Positions 34,267 to 43,867 are shown, counted from the first letter of the stretch. The stretch: 64,000 bases of DNA from CAYQTE01 sp964420285 (GCA_964420285.1 CAYQTE010000004.1:62001-126000), one strand, 5' to 3'. Notes: a model not told the origin generated them from the letters alone. Made by a program: numbers and translations.

Positions 34267-35618
34267 TGCCAGAAACCCAAAAGCCATACACGCACGCCAG
34301 CGGCGCCGACGACAGTGGACATGGCAATGGCGCCGGGACCGCGTCACCGCACGTGGCCGATGGCGCAGAGCACCAGATCCCCGCGGATCTGCCCAGTCCG
34401 CGCGGCCGGGTCATTCTTGCCACGGCCGGTGCGGCGGTGCTGTTCCTGGTCGCCATGTTCATCCTGGGACTGGTGCCGCATCTGGGTCAGGCCGAGCAGG
34501 CGCAAAAAGACGCCCAGCAGCAGGCCAACCAGCCGGTCGTCGTTGCCGTCGCCTATCCCAAAATCGCCCAACCGCTGAAGGAGCTGCACATACCCTGCGA
34601 TATCCGGCCATTCGCGGATACAAACATCTTTCCCCAGACCACCGGCTACCTTCGGAAATGGAACGTGGATATCGGAGACAAGGTGACGGCGGATCAGGTG
34701 ATCGCCGTCATCGATACGCCGCAGGTGGATGCCGAGCTGGCGCAGGCGGCGGCGGCGCTGGATCAGGCCAGGGCCAATGTCGCCAAGGCCAGGGCGGATC
34801 TGGATCTGGCGCAGAAGACGCTGGTCATGTATCAGGATGCCGCCAAGAACGGTCAAGGCGCCGTGGCCGAACTGCAATTGGAGACGCAGGAAGCGTCGGC
34901 GCAGGATGCGCAGGCGGCACTGGATCTGGCCATCGCCTCGGAAAAAGCGGCCGATTCGACAGTCAAGCAATATCAGGTTCTCCAGGGTTTTGAGATTATC
35001 AAGTCGCCGTTCGCGGGAACGGTCACGGCCCGCAACTACGACAACGGTGCTCTGGTATCTCCCACCGAGGCTCTGCCGATGTTCCGGATCGAGCAGACCG
35101 ACCAGTTGCGCGTCTTCGCCAGCGTGCCCCAGACCTACGCCACCAGCATCCGCGAAGGACAGGATGCCTATCTCACGCTGCGCAACTACCCCGGCCGCAC
35201 ATTCACCGGCAAGGTCGCGCGATCAGCCGGTGCGCTCAGCGCCAGCACCCGGACGCTTTCGTATGAGTTGGATTTTCCGAACACCGACGGCTCGATCTAT
35301 GCCGGCATGTACGGCGACGCGACGATCCCCATCGAGGAACAGCAGGCCACGATGACCATTCCGACCAGCGCACTGATCTTCAATTCGCAGGGTCTGCGCG
35401 CGGCGGTTGTCGGCGACGATGGCAAGGTCCACATGAAGACCATCGAGGTCGGACGCGATTTCGGCACCGAAATCGAAGTGAACAGCGGTTTGGACAGCAA
35501 GGACGAGGTTGTCACCAATCCAGGCCTTCGCCTGGGTGATGGGGTTGCGGTGACCAAGTCCGCGCCGGCCGTCGCTCCGCCCGCCGGCAGTGCCTCGACG
35601 TCCGGCGCCAGGAACTAG
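34266..35618 (+). CDS. RND efflux periplasmic adaptor (membrane fusion protein)
   Basis: A 450-residue HlyD/AcrA-type adaptor. A polar N-terminus of about 50 residues precedes one membrane helix (residues ~57-80). Then come a lipoyl/barrel part (TTGYLRKWNVDIGDKVTADQ), a coiled-coil hairpin rich in Ala/Gln (residues ~155-240), and the second lipoyl half with IKSPFAGTVTARNYDNGALV. It bridges the inner-membrane pump to an outer-membrane channel. It is coupled to the RND gene by a one-base overlap. No TolC-like channel gene follows. Confidence 0.9.
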   Translation: MPETQKPYTHASGADDSGHGNGAGTASPHVADGAEHQIPADLPSPRGRVILATAGAAVLFLVAMFILGLVPHLGQAEQAQKDAQQQANQPVVVAVAYPKIAQPLKELHIPCDIRPFADTNIFPQTTGYLRKWNVDIGDKVTADQVIAVIDTPQVDAELAQAAAALDQARANVAKARADLDLAQKTLVMYQDAAKNGQGAVAELQLETQEASAQDAQAALDLAIASEKAADSTVKQYQVLQGFEIIKSPFAGTVTARNYDNGALVSPTEALPMFRIEQTDQLRVFASVPQTYATSIREGQDAYLTLRNYPGRTFTGKVARSAGALSASTRTLSYELDFPNTDGSIYAGMYGDATIPIEEQQATMTIPTSALIFNSQGLRAAVVGDDGKVHMKTIEVGRDFGTEIEVNSGLDSKDEVVTNPGLRLGDGVAVTKSAPAVAPPAGSASTSGARN

Positions 35619-35685
35619 GGCGCACGGCTATGGACAACGCGGGCGATTTCGCCACAATACCGCCCTCTTTACAAGCGAGGTAACA

Positions 35686-36012
35686 ATGGCCGAAGACGTA
35701 CAGCCCGAACCGATTCAGCAGCAGCAGCAAATCGCCCTGACGGTCGATGAGCGCGAGATGCGGACCGTGTACTCCAACACCTACCGCATCAGCACCACCA
35801 ACGACGAAGTCGTCGTCGATCTCTGCTTCAACATGCTGATGCCCAGCCCGCAACAGGGCGGCCAGCAGCAACTGCTGCTCAAGGTCTCCGACCGCGTGGT
35901 CCTCAGCTACACCACCGCCAAGCGGCTGGCACTATCGCTCGGGCAGATCGTCAAGCGATACGAGCAGCAGTTCGGCGAGCTCTCGCTGGCGGGTCCGACG
36001 CAGCGCAAATAA
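35686..36012 (+). CDS. DUF3467-family protein
   Basis: A 108-residue cytoplasmic protein, translated from the ATG at 35686 after GCGAGG. It has a Gln-rich start, then strand segments VYSNTYRISTTNDEVVVDLCFN, LKVSDRVVLSYTTAKRLALSLGQIVKRYEQQFG. The YSN and SYTTAKRLA blocks are typical of DUF3467, a widespread family without known function. It is downstream of the efflux genes, but its own ribosome site and spacing suggest it may be independent. Confidence 0.8.
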   Translation: MAEDVQPEPIQQQQQIALTVDEREMRTVYSNTYRISTTNDEVVVDLCFNMLMPSPQQGGQQQLLLKVSDRVVLSYTTAKRLALSLGQIVKRYEQQFGELSLAGPTQRK

Positions 36013-36117
36013 CTGGATCAAATGTCGGCGTAAATCGCCGCTTGAGCGATGGCACGACGCGGCCGTTGAGTATCGCCGTGCGCACGCGGCGGCTGTTTGG
36101 CCACTGGGCGCTGTCGG

Positions 36118-37719
36118 CTACGACGCCAGGCGTTCCGCGATGGGGGGCGACTCGGCCAGGCCGATCACCGCGCCCAGGTCGTCCAGCGTGATGCCGCGGT
36201 TGCCGATCTGGTTCGCCTCGAACGCCGCCGCCGCCGAGCCCACGTACGCCGCCGCCGCCAGCGTGCCGCCGGCCGCAAGCACCACGCTGGCCGCCGCCAG
36301 CAGCGCATCGCCGCATCCCATCGGATCGACGGCCCCGCAGGCCAGCGAGGGCAGGTATTGGCTGTAGAGCCGCTGATTGATCGGCTCGCCGGCCGTCGGC
36401 TCGACCGACCAAAGCGCCTCTTCCACGTCGCTCTCGGTCGGCTTTTGAAACGTGACCAGGCCCTGCTTGCCCAGGGTGATGATGGCCTGCCGGGCGGCCG
36501 TCCGCTCCAGGAGATTCCACACCACCGCGCCCAGGCCGCTGGAAAAATCGTTCAGGGTCTCGCGGGCCTCGCGCTCGGTGGGGCACAGCAGATCAACGCC
36601 GCGGAAATTGAGCAAATTGGTCTGCCGGCCGCTCACGTCGGCCGTCAGGATCGGCACCCGCGACCGCAGCGGCTCCAGAAGTATCTCGAGCAATCCCGAC
36701 GTGATTGCGCCATATCCGAAATCGGCGAAGATCACGGCGTCGGCCCCCATCGCCGCGTCGAGAATGATCTCGGCCGCTTCGTGCGTGCGCCGCGAATCCG
36801 GCGGCTGAACCGCGCCGTCGTCCACCTTGAACACCTTGGTCTGATCGACCAGGAACCGGCTCTTGCAGACCAGCCCGCGCCGCTGGCCGGCCGGTTTTAC
36901 CGCAATACCCGCGCCGCCCAGCCGCATCATCGTCTGCCGCGAGGCATCGTCATCGGCCAAAGTGGTGACCAGGCTGACGCTCGCGCCCAGCCCGGCCGCG
37001 TGCAGAGCGATCACCGCCGCGCCGCCGTCGTAGTCCTCGTGGGACAGCGTTTGCAGAGCCATCATGGGCGCTTCGCCGGCGATGCCGGTGGCGTCGCAAT
37101 GGTGATAGCGGTCCAGGATATAGTCCCCGACGACCACGATCTTCATGTCCCTGGCGCGGGCGAGCGTCCGCCACAGCGATGCGCCCGACAGGTCGTTGGC
37201 CTCGCGGAAGCGCCGCACCTTTTCATCGGCGAAGGCGTCGGCGCGCGGCATGCCGTTGATCAAGGCCGTCGACGAATACACCACCTGCCCGCTGCTGAAC
37301 ACGACCTTGCCGCCCCCTTGCTCGACGGCGTCTTTCTCCAGTTGGAAGCGAGGATCGTGGTTGTTCTCGTATTCCTTGCCCTTGACGTACATGTCCGGCC
37401 GCAGCGACTGGAGCAATTCAACGGCGGTGGGGCGGCGATTGATATAGACCGCATCGACGCATTCCAGCGCCGCCAGACTGCCGGCCCGAAGTTCCTCGGG
37501 AATCAGCGGCCGGTTCACGCCCTTGCCCACGTGCGTATCGGCGCTGACCGACACCACCAGGAAATCCCCCAGCGATCTGGCATGCTCCAGGTGCTGGATA
37601 TGCCCGGGATGCACGATGTCGAAACATCCGTGGCAATGCACGACGGTCCGCCCGGCCGATCGCGCCGCCTGTCGCATCGCCAGAAGCTGGTCCAGATTCA
37701 CGATCTTTCGGCTGGCCAT
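36118..37719 (-). CDS. hldE: Bifunctional heptose kinase/adenylyltransferase, domains in reverse order
   Basis: Makes ADP-D-glycero-D-manno-heptose precursors for the lipopolysaccharide core. Residues ~1-165 are the nucleotidyltransferase with the HxGH motif at His37-Pro-Gly-His40. Residues ~190-530 are a PfkB-type kinase with the catalytic DPMGCGDALLA near residue 460. In E. coli HldE the kinase comes first, so the order here is reversed. In the kinase motif Cys replaces the usual Ala of GAGD. GGAGG precedes the ATG at 37719. It is transcribed away from the glycosyltransferase gene at 37868. Confidence 0.88.
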   Translation of the reverse strand: MASRKIVNLDQLLAMRQAARSAGRTVVHCHGCFDIVHPGHIQHLEHARSLGDFLVVSVSADTHVGKGVNRPLIPEELRAGSLAALECVDAVYINRRPTAVELLQSLRPDMYVKGKEYENNHDPRFQLEKDAVEQGGGKVVFSSGQVVYSSTALINGMPRADAFADEKVRRFREANDLSGASLWRTLARARDMKIVVVGDYILDRYHHCDATGIAGEAPMMALQTLSHEDYDGGAAVIALHAAGLGASVSLVTTLADDDASRQTMMRLGGAGIAVKPAGQRRGLVCKSRFLVDQTKVFKVDDGAVQPPDSRRTHEAAEIILDAAMGADAVIFADFGYGAITSGLLEILLEPLRSRVPILTADVSGRQTNLLNFRGVDLLCPTEREARETLNDFSSGLGAVVWNLLERTAARQAIITLGKQGLVTFQKPTESDVEEALWSVEPTAGEPINQRLYSQYLPSLACGAVDPMGCGDALLAAASVVLAAGGTLAAAAYVGSAAAAFEANQIGNRGITLDDLGAVIGLAESPPIAERLAS

Positions 37720-37855
37720 CGGTTCGTTCCTCCCACAGCGCACAATCGCGTATTCGCATCATCGACCGCCTCCGCCGCCGTGCGTGAGGAAATTATCGGA
37801 CCAGGGATGCAGGCCGCGGGCCAAAATCCGTTCATCCCGGCCGGTGGATTCGTCC

Positions 37856-37861
37856 GATAAT
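37856..37861 (+). promoter_or_regulatory. Putative -10 element for the glycan operon
   Basis: GATAAT ends 7 bases before the ATG at 37868, so the predicted transcription start coincides with the start codon (leaderless). No Shine-Dalgarno sequence is present. Confidence 0.45.
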
Positions 37862-37867
37862 TCTCCC

Positions 37868-40069
37868 ATGCTGCCCAATCCGCCGTTGGACAATCCGGCG
37901 CCGCCCGCTCCGCAGTCCGGTTCCGACATTGGTGCCCAGCGCCGGCTGCTGTTGCAACGCAATCTCGACGCCATCAAGACCAGCCGGCCGGCACTGGCGG
38001 CGGTTCTTTCGGCCGTTACGCCAGATGCTCAATACACCATTGCGCCATCGGCAACGGGACGGCCGACGATCTTTTCCGATTCCGGGGGCGGCGGGCGAGC
38101 GTGTCTTTCCGCGGCGGGCGATCCGCTGGGGGCTGCGGCGCAGGCGATGGCGCAGCTCAAGCCGGATATCGCCAACGGTAACCCGCTGGCTCTGATCGGG
38201 CTGGGTGATGCGTATCTGGTGGCGGCGCTGGCTCAGAACCCGCCGGAACTTGCCCTGGGACGCCAGCAGCCGATCTTCATCATCGAACCCGATCCGCGAC
38301 TGGTGCTGACGGCGATGATGCTGCACGATTTCACCGGGCCGAATGGTCCCATCGAGCAGGCGCGGTTTCAGTGGTTCGTTGGCGCCGACTGGGATGCGGT
38401 TCTGCTGAAGACGCTGAACGACGACCTGTTCCTGCCGTTCCCGGAGATCAACGTGCGTCTGGGCGCCGGCGCAGTCGCCATCGAGGCCAAACTCAAGGAC
38501 GTGCTGCAGAAGATTCTGCTGGAAGACGGGCGGCTGAACTCGGTCAATCGAAAATATTACGAGTCGCTGACCGCCGCCGATTACGCCGCGGTCTTCTCCG
38601 ACCATCCGCCCCGGCCGCCGCGCGTGCTGCTGATTACCTCGCGATTCACGACGGTGCTGCAATATTCCACGGCGGATGCGGCCGAAGCCTTCGCGCAGCT
38701 TGGCTGGCAGACCCGCACGGTGATCGAGCCGTCGCCCTATCACAGCGTCCGCCGCATGGCTTTGCGCAAGGCTCTGGGCGATTTCCAGCCGGACCTGATC
38801 TTCCAGATCGATCACCACCGCCACGAATACGGCGATACTTATCCGGTCACGATCCCCTTCGCCTGCTGGGTTCAGGATTATCTTCCCAATCTGACCAATC
38901 GGGACGCGGGGATGAAGATATCCGGGCGCGATTTCGTCCTGACCAGCTCCGGCTCGCATTTTGTCCGCGCCTACAGCTATCCGCCGCGGCAGATCGTGGC
39001 GATGCCGAATCTGGCGCGGCTGCCGGTGCGGCCGCCGTCGTGGAGCAGTTCGCGGCCGGATGTGGTCTACGTCTCCAACTGGTCGCAGCGCACGGCCGAC
39101 GTGTTCCGCGACGTGATGAACCAGACGCGCTCGATTCCACAATTGACCAAGCCGATCGAAGCCGTCTGCAATCAGATCATCAAGATCTACAACGACGGCG
39201 GCTGCCTGCCCACAAATTACGACATCCGCCGCACGCTGTGCGATGTCTTTCTGGCCCGCGAAGTGTGCGTGCATGACAGCGAACTTCTGAATTCGCTGGT
39301 CAATCTCCTCTTCGACCGCCTGAACAATCAGCTCTATCGCCATCAGGCCCTGCGGTGGGCGATGGACATCTGCCACCGGCGAAATCTGACGCTGGAACTT
39401 TACGGCCGGGGCTGGGAAAAGAACTCCGAGTTTGCCCGCTTCGCCAAGGGGCCGATCCGGCCGGGAAGCGATTTCGAGCAGCTTGTGCGCGATGCCCGGA
39501 TCAATCTGCAACTGGAGCCGTACGCCTGCTTCACGCATCCGCGCATGCCGACGGGTCTGTTCGCCGGCGGGTTCTTCCTGGTTCGCGACAATCCTCTCAA
39601 CCGCCTGCCGCAGGAACTGCTGGATTACGTCACGGATCATTTCGACTCTCGCGTGCGCAGCGTTGAGGACGCCCGGCAGTTCATCGAACCGGCCCGGCGC
39701 CGTGAGCTGGAAGGGCTGCTGGAATTCTGCCGCTGCCTGGCCGAGCAGGTTGATCCGATCGAATCCGTCCGCGCCTGGCAGGATTGCCAGTTGCTTCGCC
39801 CGCACCAACCGGCGCTTCCGCTGATGAACGATATCTGCTTCCACGATCGTCAGACGCTCGACGATCGCATCCAGTATTTCCTGGGTCATCCCAGGCAGCG
39901 AAGCGAAGTCGCGGCGGCGCAGCGGCAGGATTTGGAGACGCGATTGAGCTACCCGGCGGGTTTGCGACGCATGATCGGCGCGATCGGCCGGCTGATCGCC
40001 CAGGAACGGCCCGTTGTTGCGATAACGGCGGCGGAGAAATCCGCCGGAACCGCGCAGGCGGCGGCATGA
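37868..40069 (+). CDS. CgeB-like glycosyltransferase
   Basis: A 733-residue protein. Residues ~1-250 form an N-terminal domain of unknown role, with a segment (ALGRQQPIFIIEPDPRLV) like that of MAF_flag10-type or related glycan proteins. Residues ~255-690 are a GT-B-like region with VLLITSRFTTVLQYSTADA and THPRMPTGLFAGGFFLVRDN, the donor-site pattern of the CgeB/DUF3880 group (family name by resemblance). It is the first gene of a rightward glycan operon. The next gene begins 16 bases after its stop. Substrates are unknown. Confidence 0.75.
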   Translation: MLPNPPLDNPAPPAPQSGSDIGAQRRLLLQRNLDAIKTSRPALAAVLSAVTPDAQYTIAPSATGRPTIFSDSGGGGRACLSAAGDPLGAAAQAMAQLKPDIANGNPLALIGLGDAYLVAALAQNPPELALGRQQPIFIIEPDPRLVLTAMMLHDFTGPNGPIEQARFQWFVGADWDAVLLKTLNDDLFLPFPEINVRLGAGAVAIEAKLKDVLQKILLEDGRLNSVNRKYYESLTAADYAAVFSDHPPRPPRVLLITSRFTTVLQYSTADAAEAFAQLGWQTRTVIEPSPYHSVRRMALRKALGDFQPDLIFQIDHHRHEYGDTYPVTIPFACWVQDYLPNLTNRDAGMKISGRDFVLTSSGSHFVRAYSYPPRQIVAMPNLARLPVRPPSWSSSRPDVVYVSNWSQRTADVFRDVMNQTRSIPQLTKPIEAVCNQIIKIYNDGGCLPTNYDIRRTLCDVFLAREVCVHDSELLNSLVNLLFDRLNNQLYRHQALRWAMDICHRRNLTLELYGRGWEKNSEFARFAKGPIRPGSDFEQLVRDARINLQLEPYACFTHPRMPTGLFAGGFFLVRDNPLNRLPQELLDYVTDHFDSRVRSVEDARQFIEPARRRELEGLLEFCRCLAEQVDPIESVRAWQDCQLLRPHQPALPLMNDICFHDRQTLDDRIQYFLGHPRQRSEVAAAQRQDLETRLSYPAGLRRMIGAIGRLIAQERPVVAITAAEKSAGTAQAAA

Positions 40070-40085
40070 GGCGGAGGTACACGCG

Positions 40086-41285
40086 ATGCGATTGAGCTAC
40101 GTCCTGATTTCCTACGACCGCCGGGAGGCGCTGCTCTCGACGCTGGCGCGGCTCAACGGGGTGACGCCGCTGCCGCCGGGCGATTGGGAGGTCATCGTCG
40201 TGGATAACGCCTCGACCGACGGCTCGCCCGACGCCGTCGAGCGCACGTTTCCCAATGTGCGGCTGGTTCGCAACGAACGCAACATCGGCATGCCCGCCCG
40301 CAATCGCGGCTTTGCCATGGCCAGGGGCGATTTCATCATCAACCTGGACGACGACAGCTATCCGGCCGAGCCCGCCGCCGTCCTCCGCATGCTCCAGTAT
40401 ATGGATGAGCATCCCGCCTGCGCCGCCGTCGTGGCCAGGGCTGTTCTGCCTGACGGCACGGCCGAGGCGCCGGCGCTGCCGACGGTGTTGCTAGGCTGCG
40501 CCACGTGCCTGCGGCGATCGGCACTGTTGCGCGTCGGCGGCTTTTGCACCGATTTTTTCCGCCAGGCCGAGGAATACGATCTCAGCTTCCGCATCTGGGC
40601 CGCCGGCTTCACGATCGACCGCTTCGAGGACATACTCTTCAGACACGAAAAAGTGGACGGTCCGGGCCGAAGCCTGCCGCTGGTCTGCCGCATGGACCTG
40701 CGAAACAATCTCATCGTCGCCGGGCGCTTTCTGCCGCCCAACCTGTGGCGCGAATACCGCCGCGACTGGTTGCTGCGCTATTCCGCCATCGCCCGCAGCC
40801 TCGGCTGCCGCCAGGCCGCCAGGCTGGGAACCATCGCCGGATTGTGGCGCAGTTTTGGCGAGCGGCTGCGGGCATCGTCGCGGCTGGACGCGCAGTCCAT
40901 CGAGTTGATTTTCGGCCTTGACCACCAGAAGAAACTCATCGCCGAATGGTCGGCCAGCCGCGGCATGAAATATGTCGCCATCGCCGATTTCGGCAAGAAC
41001 CTGTATGCCACCTATTCCGCCTGCCAGGCGGCCGGGCTGATCGTCACCGCCATCGCCGACGACAATCCCGCGTTTGACGGGCTGCTGTATCGCGATCTGC
41101 CGATCCGCCCGCTGGCCGACGTTCTCAAGGGGCGTCTGGACGGCGTGGTGCTGAGCAACATCAATCCGGTGCAGATCGACGCGAAGATGGCCGCGATCCG
41201 GCGGGTATACGCGGGTCCGGCGTTGCGGCTGTGGCAGCCTCGGTACGTTGAAATCCCCGCCGCGCAACGAGCCCAGGCCGCATGA
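40086..41285 (+). CDS. Glycosyltransferase family 2 with extra C-terminal domain
   Basis: A 399-residue protein. The first ~230 residues are a GT2 domain with YVLISYDRREALLSTL, VVDNASTDGS and LDDDSY (the DxD site). The last ~120 residues (FGLDHQKKLIAEWSASRGMKYV, then GLIVTAIADDNPAF) look like a small Rossmann-type domain of unknown role. Its stop overlaps the start of the tandem-duplicated protein by 4 bases (ATGA), so their products are made together. Confidence 0.85.
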   Translation: MRLSYVLISYDRREALLSTLARLNGVTPLPPGDWEVIVVDNASTDGSPDAVERTFPNVRLVRNERNIGMPARNRGFAMARGDFIINLDDDSYPAEPAAVLRMLQYMDEHPACAAVVARAVLPDGTAEAPALPTVLLGCATCLRRSALLRVGGFCTDFFRQAEEYDLSFRIWAAGFTIDRFEDILFRHEKVDGPGRSLPLVCRMDLRNNLIVAGRFLPPNLWREYRRDWLLRYSAIARSLGCRQAARLGTIAGLWRSFGERLRASSRLDAQSIELIFGLDHQKKLIAEWSASRGMKYVAIADFGKNLYATYSACQAAGLIVTAIADDNPAFDGLLYRDLPIRPLADVLKGRLDGVVLSNINPVQIDAKMAAIRRVYAGPALRLWQPRYVEIPAAQRAQAA

Positions 41286-43768
41286 CGACACCGCAGCACA
41301 TCACCGGAACCCACGCCATGGACGACAAACAGCCCGCCCGCTTCATCGTCATCGTCGGCACGCTCGGCTGGTTCGCCGACTCCGCCCGGCTCTTTACGGA
41401 AAAGGGCTACGACGGCTATTTCGTCCGCACCAAGGCACTGAAGTATTTTGAGAAGAATTTCGCCAATTTCGCGTCGTTCGGATTCAGGGAGATTCGCGAC
41501 CCGTTCGACGAATTGACCAACCAGCGTTATCCCGGCGGCGGCGTGGTCATCAGCGGCAACCAGTTCGATCCGCACGGGAAAATCTACAAGCACTGCGACG
41601 CCGACGAGCCGCAACTGGCCGAATATTGGCGCGTCTCGACCCTGCTGCGAAGCCGGGGCCTGAATCTTCTGGCCGTGCGCATGGTCAACGGCGACACGTT
41701 CTTCGCCGATCCCGGCTCGGTGGCCAAGTTTGAGTGGTTCAACCGCGTCAGCGATCTGATGGTTTACGACAGCGCCAATGTCCAGCGCTATGTGAAAACG
41801 CATTGTGCCGCCTTGTGCGACAAGCGGTCGATCGTCTCGCCGGTGGATGTGCCGCTGGGACGCTTTGCCGCGCTGCACGATCCGCCGCACACGGTCGATT
41901 ATTCGCTGCATTCGGGCCGCATCGCCAGCACCGGACTGCCCGAGATGGACAATCTGGTCTTCCTTCCGCAGCGGGCCGACCGGCCCAACCCGGGCATTTA
42001 CAGGAGCATCCTGGCCACGCGACGCTTCAGCGTTGCCGGCGACGCCACCGTCCGGCAGATGGACAAGGATCGGGCCGATATGCAGATCCTCTTCGGCCCC
42101 TTCCGCGGCGGCGTCGGACATTTTTACGACTGGTTCCACACCACCGGCGACGAGGACATCGATGCCCTGTACAAGGAAATGGTCGACTGCCAGTCGTTCA
42201 ACGGGCCGCTGGGCGTGTACGAGCTGCCGCGCGTTTATCGCCTCACCAATACTCCCAGCAAGGTGCTGATGTATCTGACGCTGGGAATCCCGCCGCTCAT
42301 CCCCGCCGATCGCGCCAATTCGTTCCATCTCGACCTGATGGATCGGCAGATGTGCATCCCCATCGGCCGCGACGGGCAGGTTCCCAAACTGTCGGCCGAA
42401 CGCATCGCCGAACTGCGGCGGAATATCCGCGCCAACACGCAACTGTTTACGTTCAATCCCACGTATGAGGCGATCGACGAGCACCTGCGGCTGAAGATGT
42501 CCGATCCCGGCGCGTTCGTCACCGACAGGTCGTCGGTGGTGTCGATCAGCGTGCGCCGCGACGATGACCGGCGGTTCGTCCTGGTTGTCGGCAGCCTGAG
42601 CTGGTTTGCCGATTCCATGCGCATTTTCCCGGAGCACGGATACCGGTGCTTCTATTATCGCACCGAACCGTCGTTCCGGTTTTTCGGCCGGAATTACGAG
42701 GTGTATCGCGATGTCGGGTTTACCGAAACGCTCGACCCGGTGCGGGAGATCGAGGCCGGACAGTTCGCCGGCGGCATAGTGATTTCGGGTAATCAATTCG
42801 ATCCGCACTCGACCATTTACGATCATTGCGACGCCGACGAACCGGCCCTCAAGGCCTATCTCCGCCAGGCCGCCGCCATCAAGGCAACCGGCGTGCCCGC
42901 CCTGTGCGTGCGATTCGTCAACGGCGACACGTTCCTGGCCGATCCGCTGTCGATTGAAAAGTTCCAGCGTTACAACGGCCTGACGGACGTGTTTGTCACG
43001 GACAGCCCCAATCTAGAGAAATACGTGAAGATGCATTGCCCGACTCTGCGCCAGCGGCAATGGGTTGTTTCTCCGCTGGAAGCGCCGCTGAAGCGGTTCG
43101 TGCATGACGAGCCCGACGCCGCGATCGACGATTTCTTCCTGCACGTTGGCCGGCCCGGCGCGACGGCGCTGCCGCGAATCGACAAGCCGTGGGTTTTCGT
43201 TCCGCCGCGTCTGGACCAGGCCAACCCGGCCCCGTACCACACGATTCCGCTGGATCACGTCTACATGGCGGCGTGCGGCGCGCCGCTGAACCAAACCGAG
43301 CGTGACCGCAGGAAGATGTGCGAGATGTTCGGGAAATTCCGCGGCGGGATCGGGCACTTTTACGATGCCTTTACCGTCGAGCCGGGTTTGAGTGTTGACC
43401 AGCTTCTTGCCGAGCCGGCCCGCCGCCAGGCGGTCGCCGGACCGCTGGGTTCGTACGTACTGCCCCGGCTGTACCGAGTCACGAACACCGCCAGCAAGGT
43501 GGTGACGTATTTGATGCTGGGCATCCCGCCGATCATTCCCGACGATCGGGACGGGGTGTTCTATCGCGATCTGATTGATCGCGACATGTGCGTGCCGGTG
43601 AAGCGGGACCAGAGCGGGGTGGTCGTCAGCGACGATGATGTGCGGCGGATCCGCAGGAACATCATCGCCAACACCGAACTGTTCACGTTCGATCCGACGT
43701 TCCAGAAGCTGGATGACCTGGCGACCGCCATGCTGGTTCGCTGGGCCGCGTTGTGCAAGGTCGCATGA
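41282..43768 (+). CDS. Unknown protein built of two tandem copies of one ~395-residue domain
   Basis: An 828-residue protein with no recognised family. Residues ~21-415 and ~432-825 are clearly homologous. Shared blocks are GxLxWFADSxR, YPGG/FAGG followed by VxISGNQFDPH, HCDADEP, VNGDTF-ADP, FRGGxGHFYD, LPRxYRxTNTxSKVxxYLxLGIPPxIPxDR and RRNIxANTxLFTFxPT. The last part resembles a donor-binding region of GT-B enzymes, so each half may be a glycosyltransferase-like domain; this is inference. It overlaps the upstream GT2 gene by 4 bases. A second Met at residue 13 (41318) is also a possible start. Confidence 0.8.
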   Translation: MTTPQHITGTHAMDDKQPARFIVIVGTLGWFADSARLFTEKGYDGYFVRTKALKYFEKNFANFASFGFREIRDPFDELTNQRYPGGGVVISGNQFDPHGKIYKHCDADEPQLAEYWRVSTLLRSRGLNLLAVRMVNGDTFFADPGSVAKFEWFNRVSDLMVYDSANVQRYVKTHCAALCDKRSIVSPVDVPLGRFAALHDPPHTVDYSLHSGRIASTGLPEMDNLVFLPQRADRPNPGIYRSILATRRFSVAGDATVRQMDKDRADMQILFGPFRGGVGHFYDWFHTTGDEDIDALYKEMVDCQSFNGPLGVYELPRVYRLTNTPSKVLMYLTLGIPPLIPADRANSFHLDLMDRQMCIPIGRDGQVPKLSAERIAELRRNIRANTQLFTFNPTYEAIDEHLRLKMSDPGAFVTDRSSVVSISVRRDDDRRFVLVVGSLSWFADSMRIFPEHGYRCFYYRTEPSFRFFGRNYEVYRDVGFTETLDPVREIEAGQFAGGIVISGNQFDPHSTIYDHCDADEPALKAYLRQAAAIKATGVPALCVRFVNGDTFLADPLSIEKFQRYNGLTDVFVTDSPNLEKYVKMHCPTLRQRQWVVSPLEAPLKRFVHDEPDAAIDDFFLHVGRPGATALPRIDKPWVFVPPRLDQANPAPYHTIPLDHVYMAACGAPLNQTERDRRKMCEMFGKFRGGIGHFYDAFTVEPGLSVDQLLAEPARRQAVAGPLGSYVLPRLYRVTNTASKVVTYLMLGIPPIIPDDRDGVFYRDLIDRDMCVPVKRDQSGVVVSDDDVRRIRRNIIANTELFTFDPTFQKLDDLATAMLVRWAALCKVA

Positions 43769-43780
43769 AACTCCAGCGCA

Positions 43781-43867
43781 AAAAAGGGGTCATAAGCCAT
43801 TTCATTTCTCTGCCAAGGACGTCCGCTTTTACCGGGCGAATCAAAAAATGGCTTATGACCCCTTTTT
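43781..43867. terminator. 22-bp perfect inverted repeat between convergent genes
   Basis: Arms at 43781-43802 and 43846-43867 are exact inverted copies, separated by 43 bases. The outer ends are A5 and T5 runs, so transcripts from either side would end in a hairpin followed by U residues. The core reads GGGGTCATAAGCCATTT. It could serve as a bidirectional terminator, or be a REP/MITE-like element. Confidence 0.6.

Noticed and set aside
36097..37860. A 587-residue open frame opposite hldE
   Set aside because: Antisense shadow of a clear gene; no signal, domain or ribosome site supports it.
37832..39889. A 685-residue open frame opposite the CgeB-like gene
   Set aside because: Same type of high-GC antisense shadow; the forward frame has family motifs and a sensible start.
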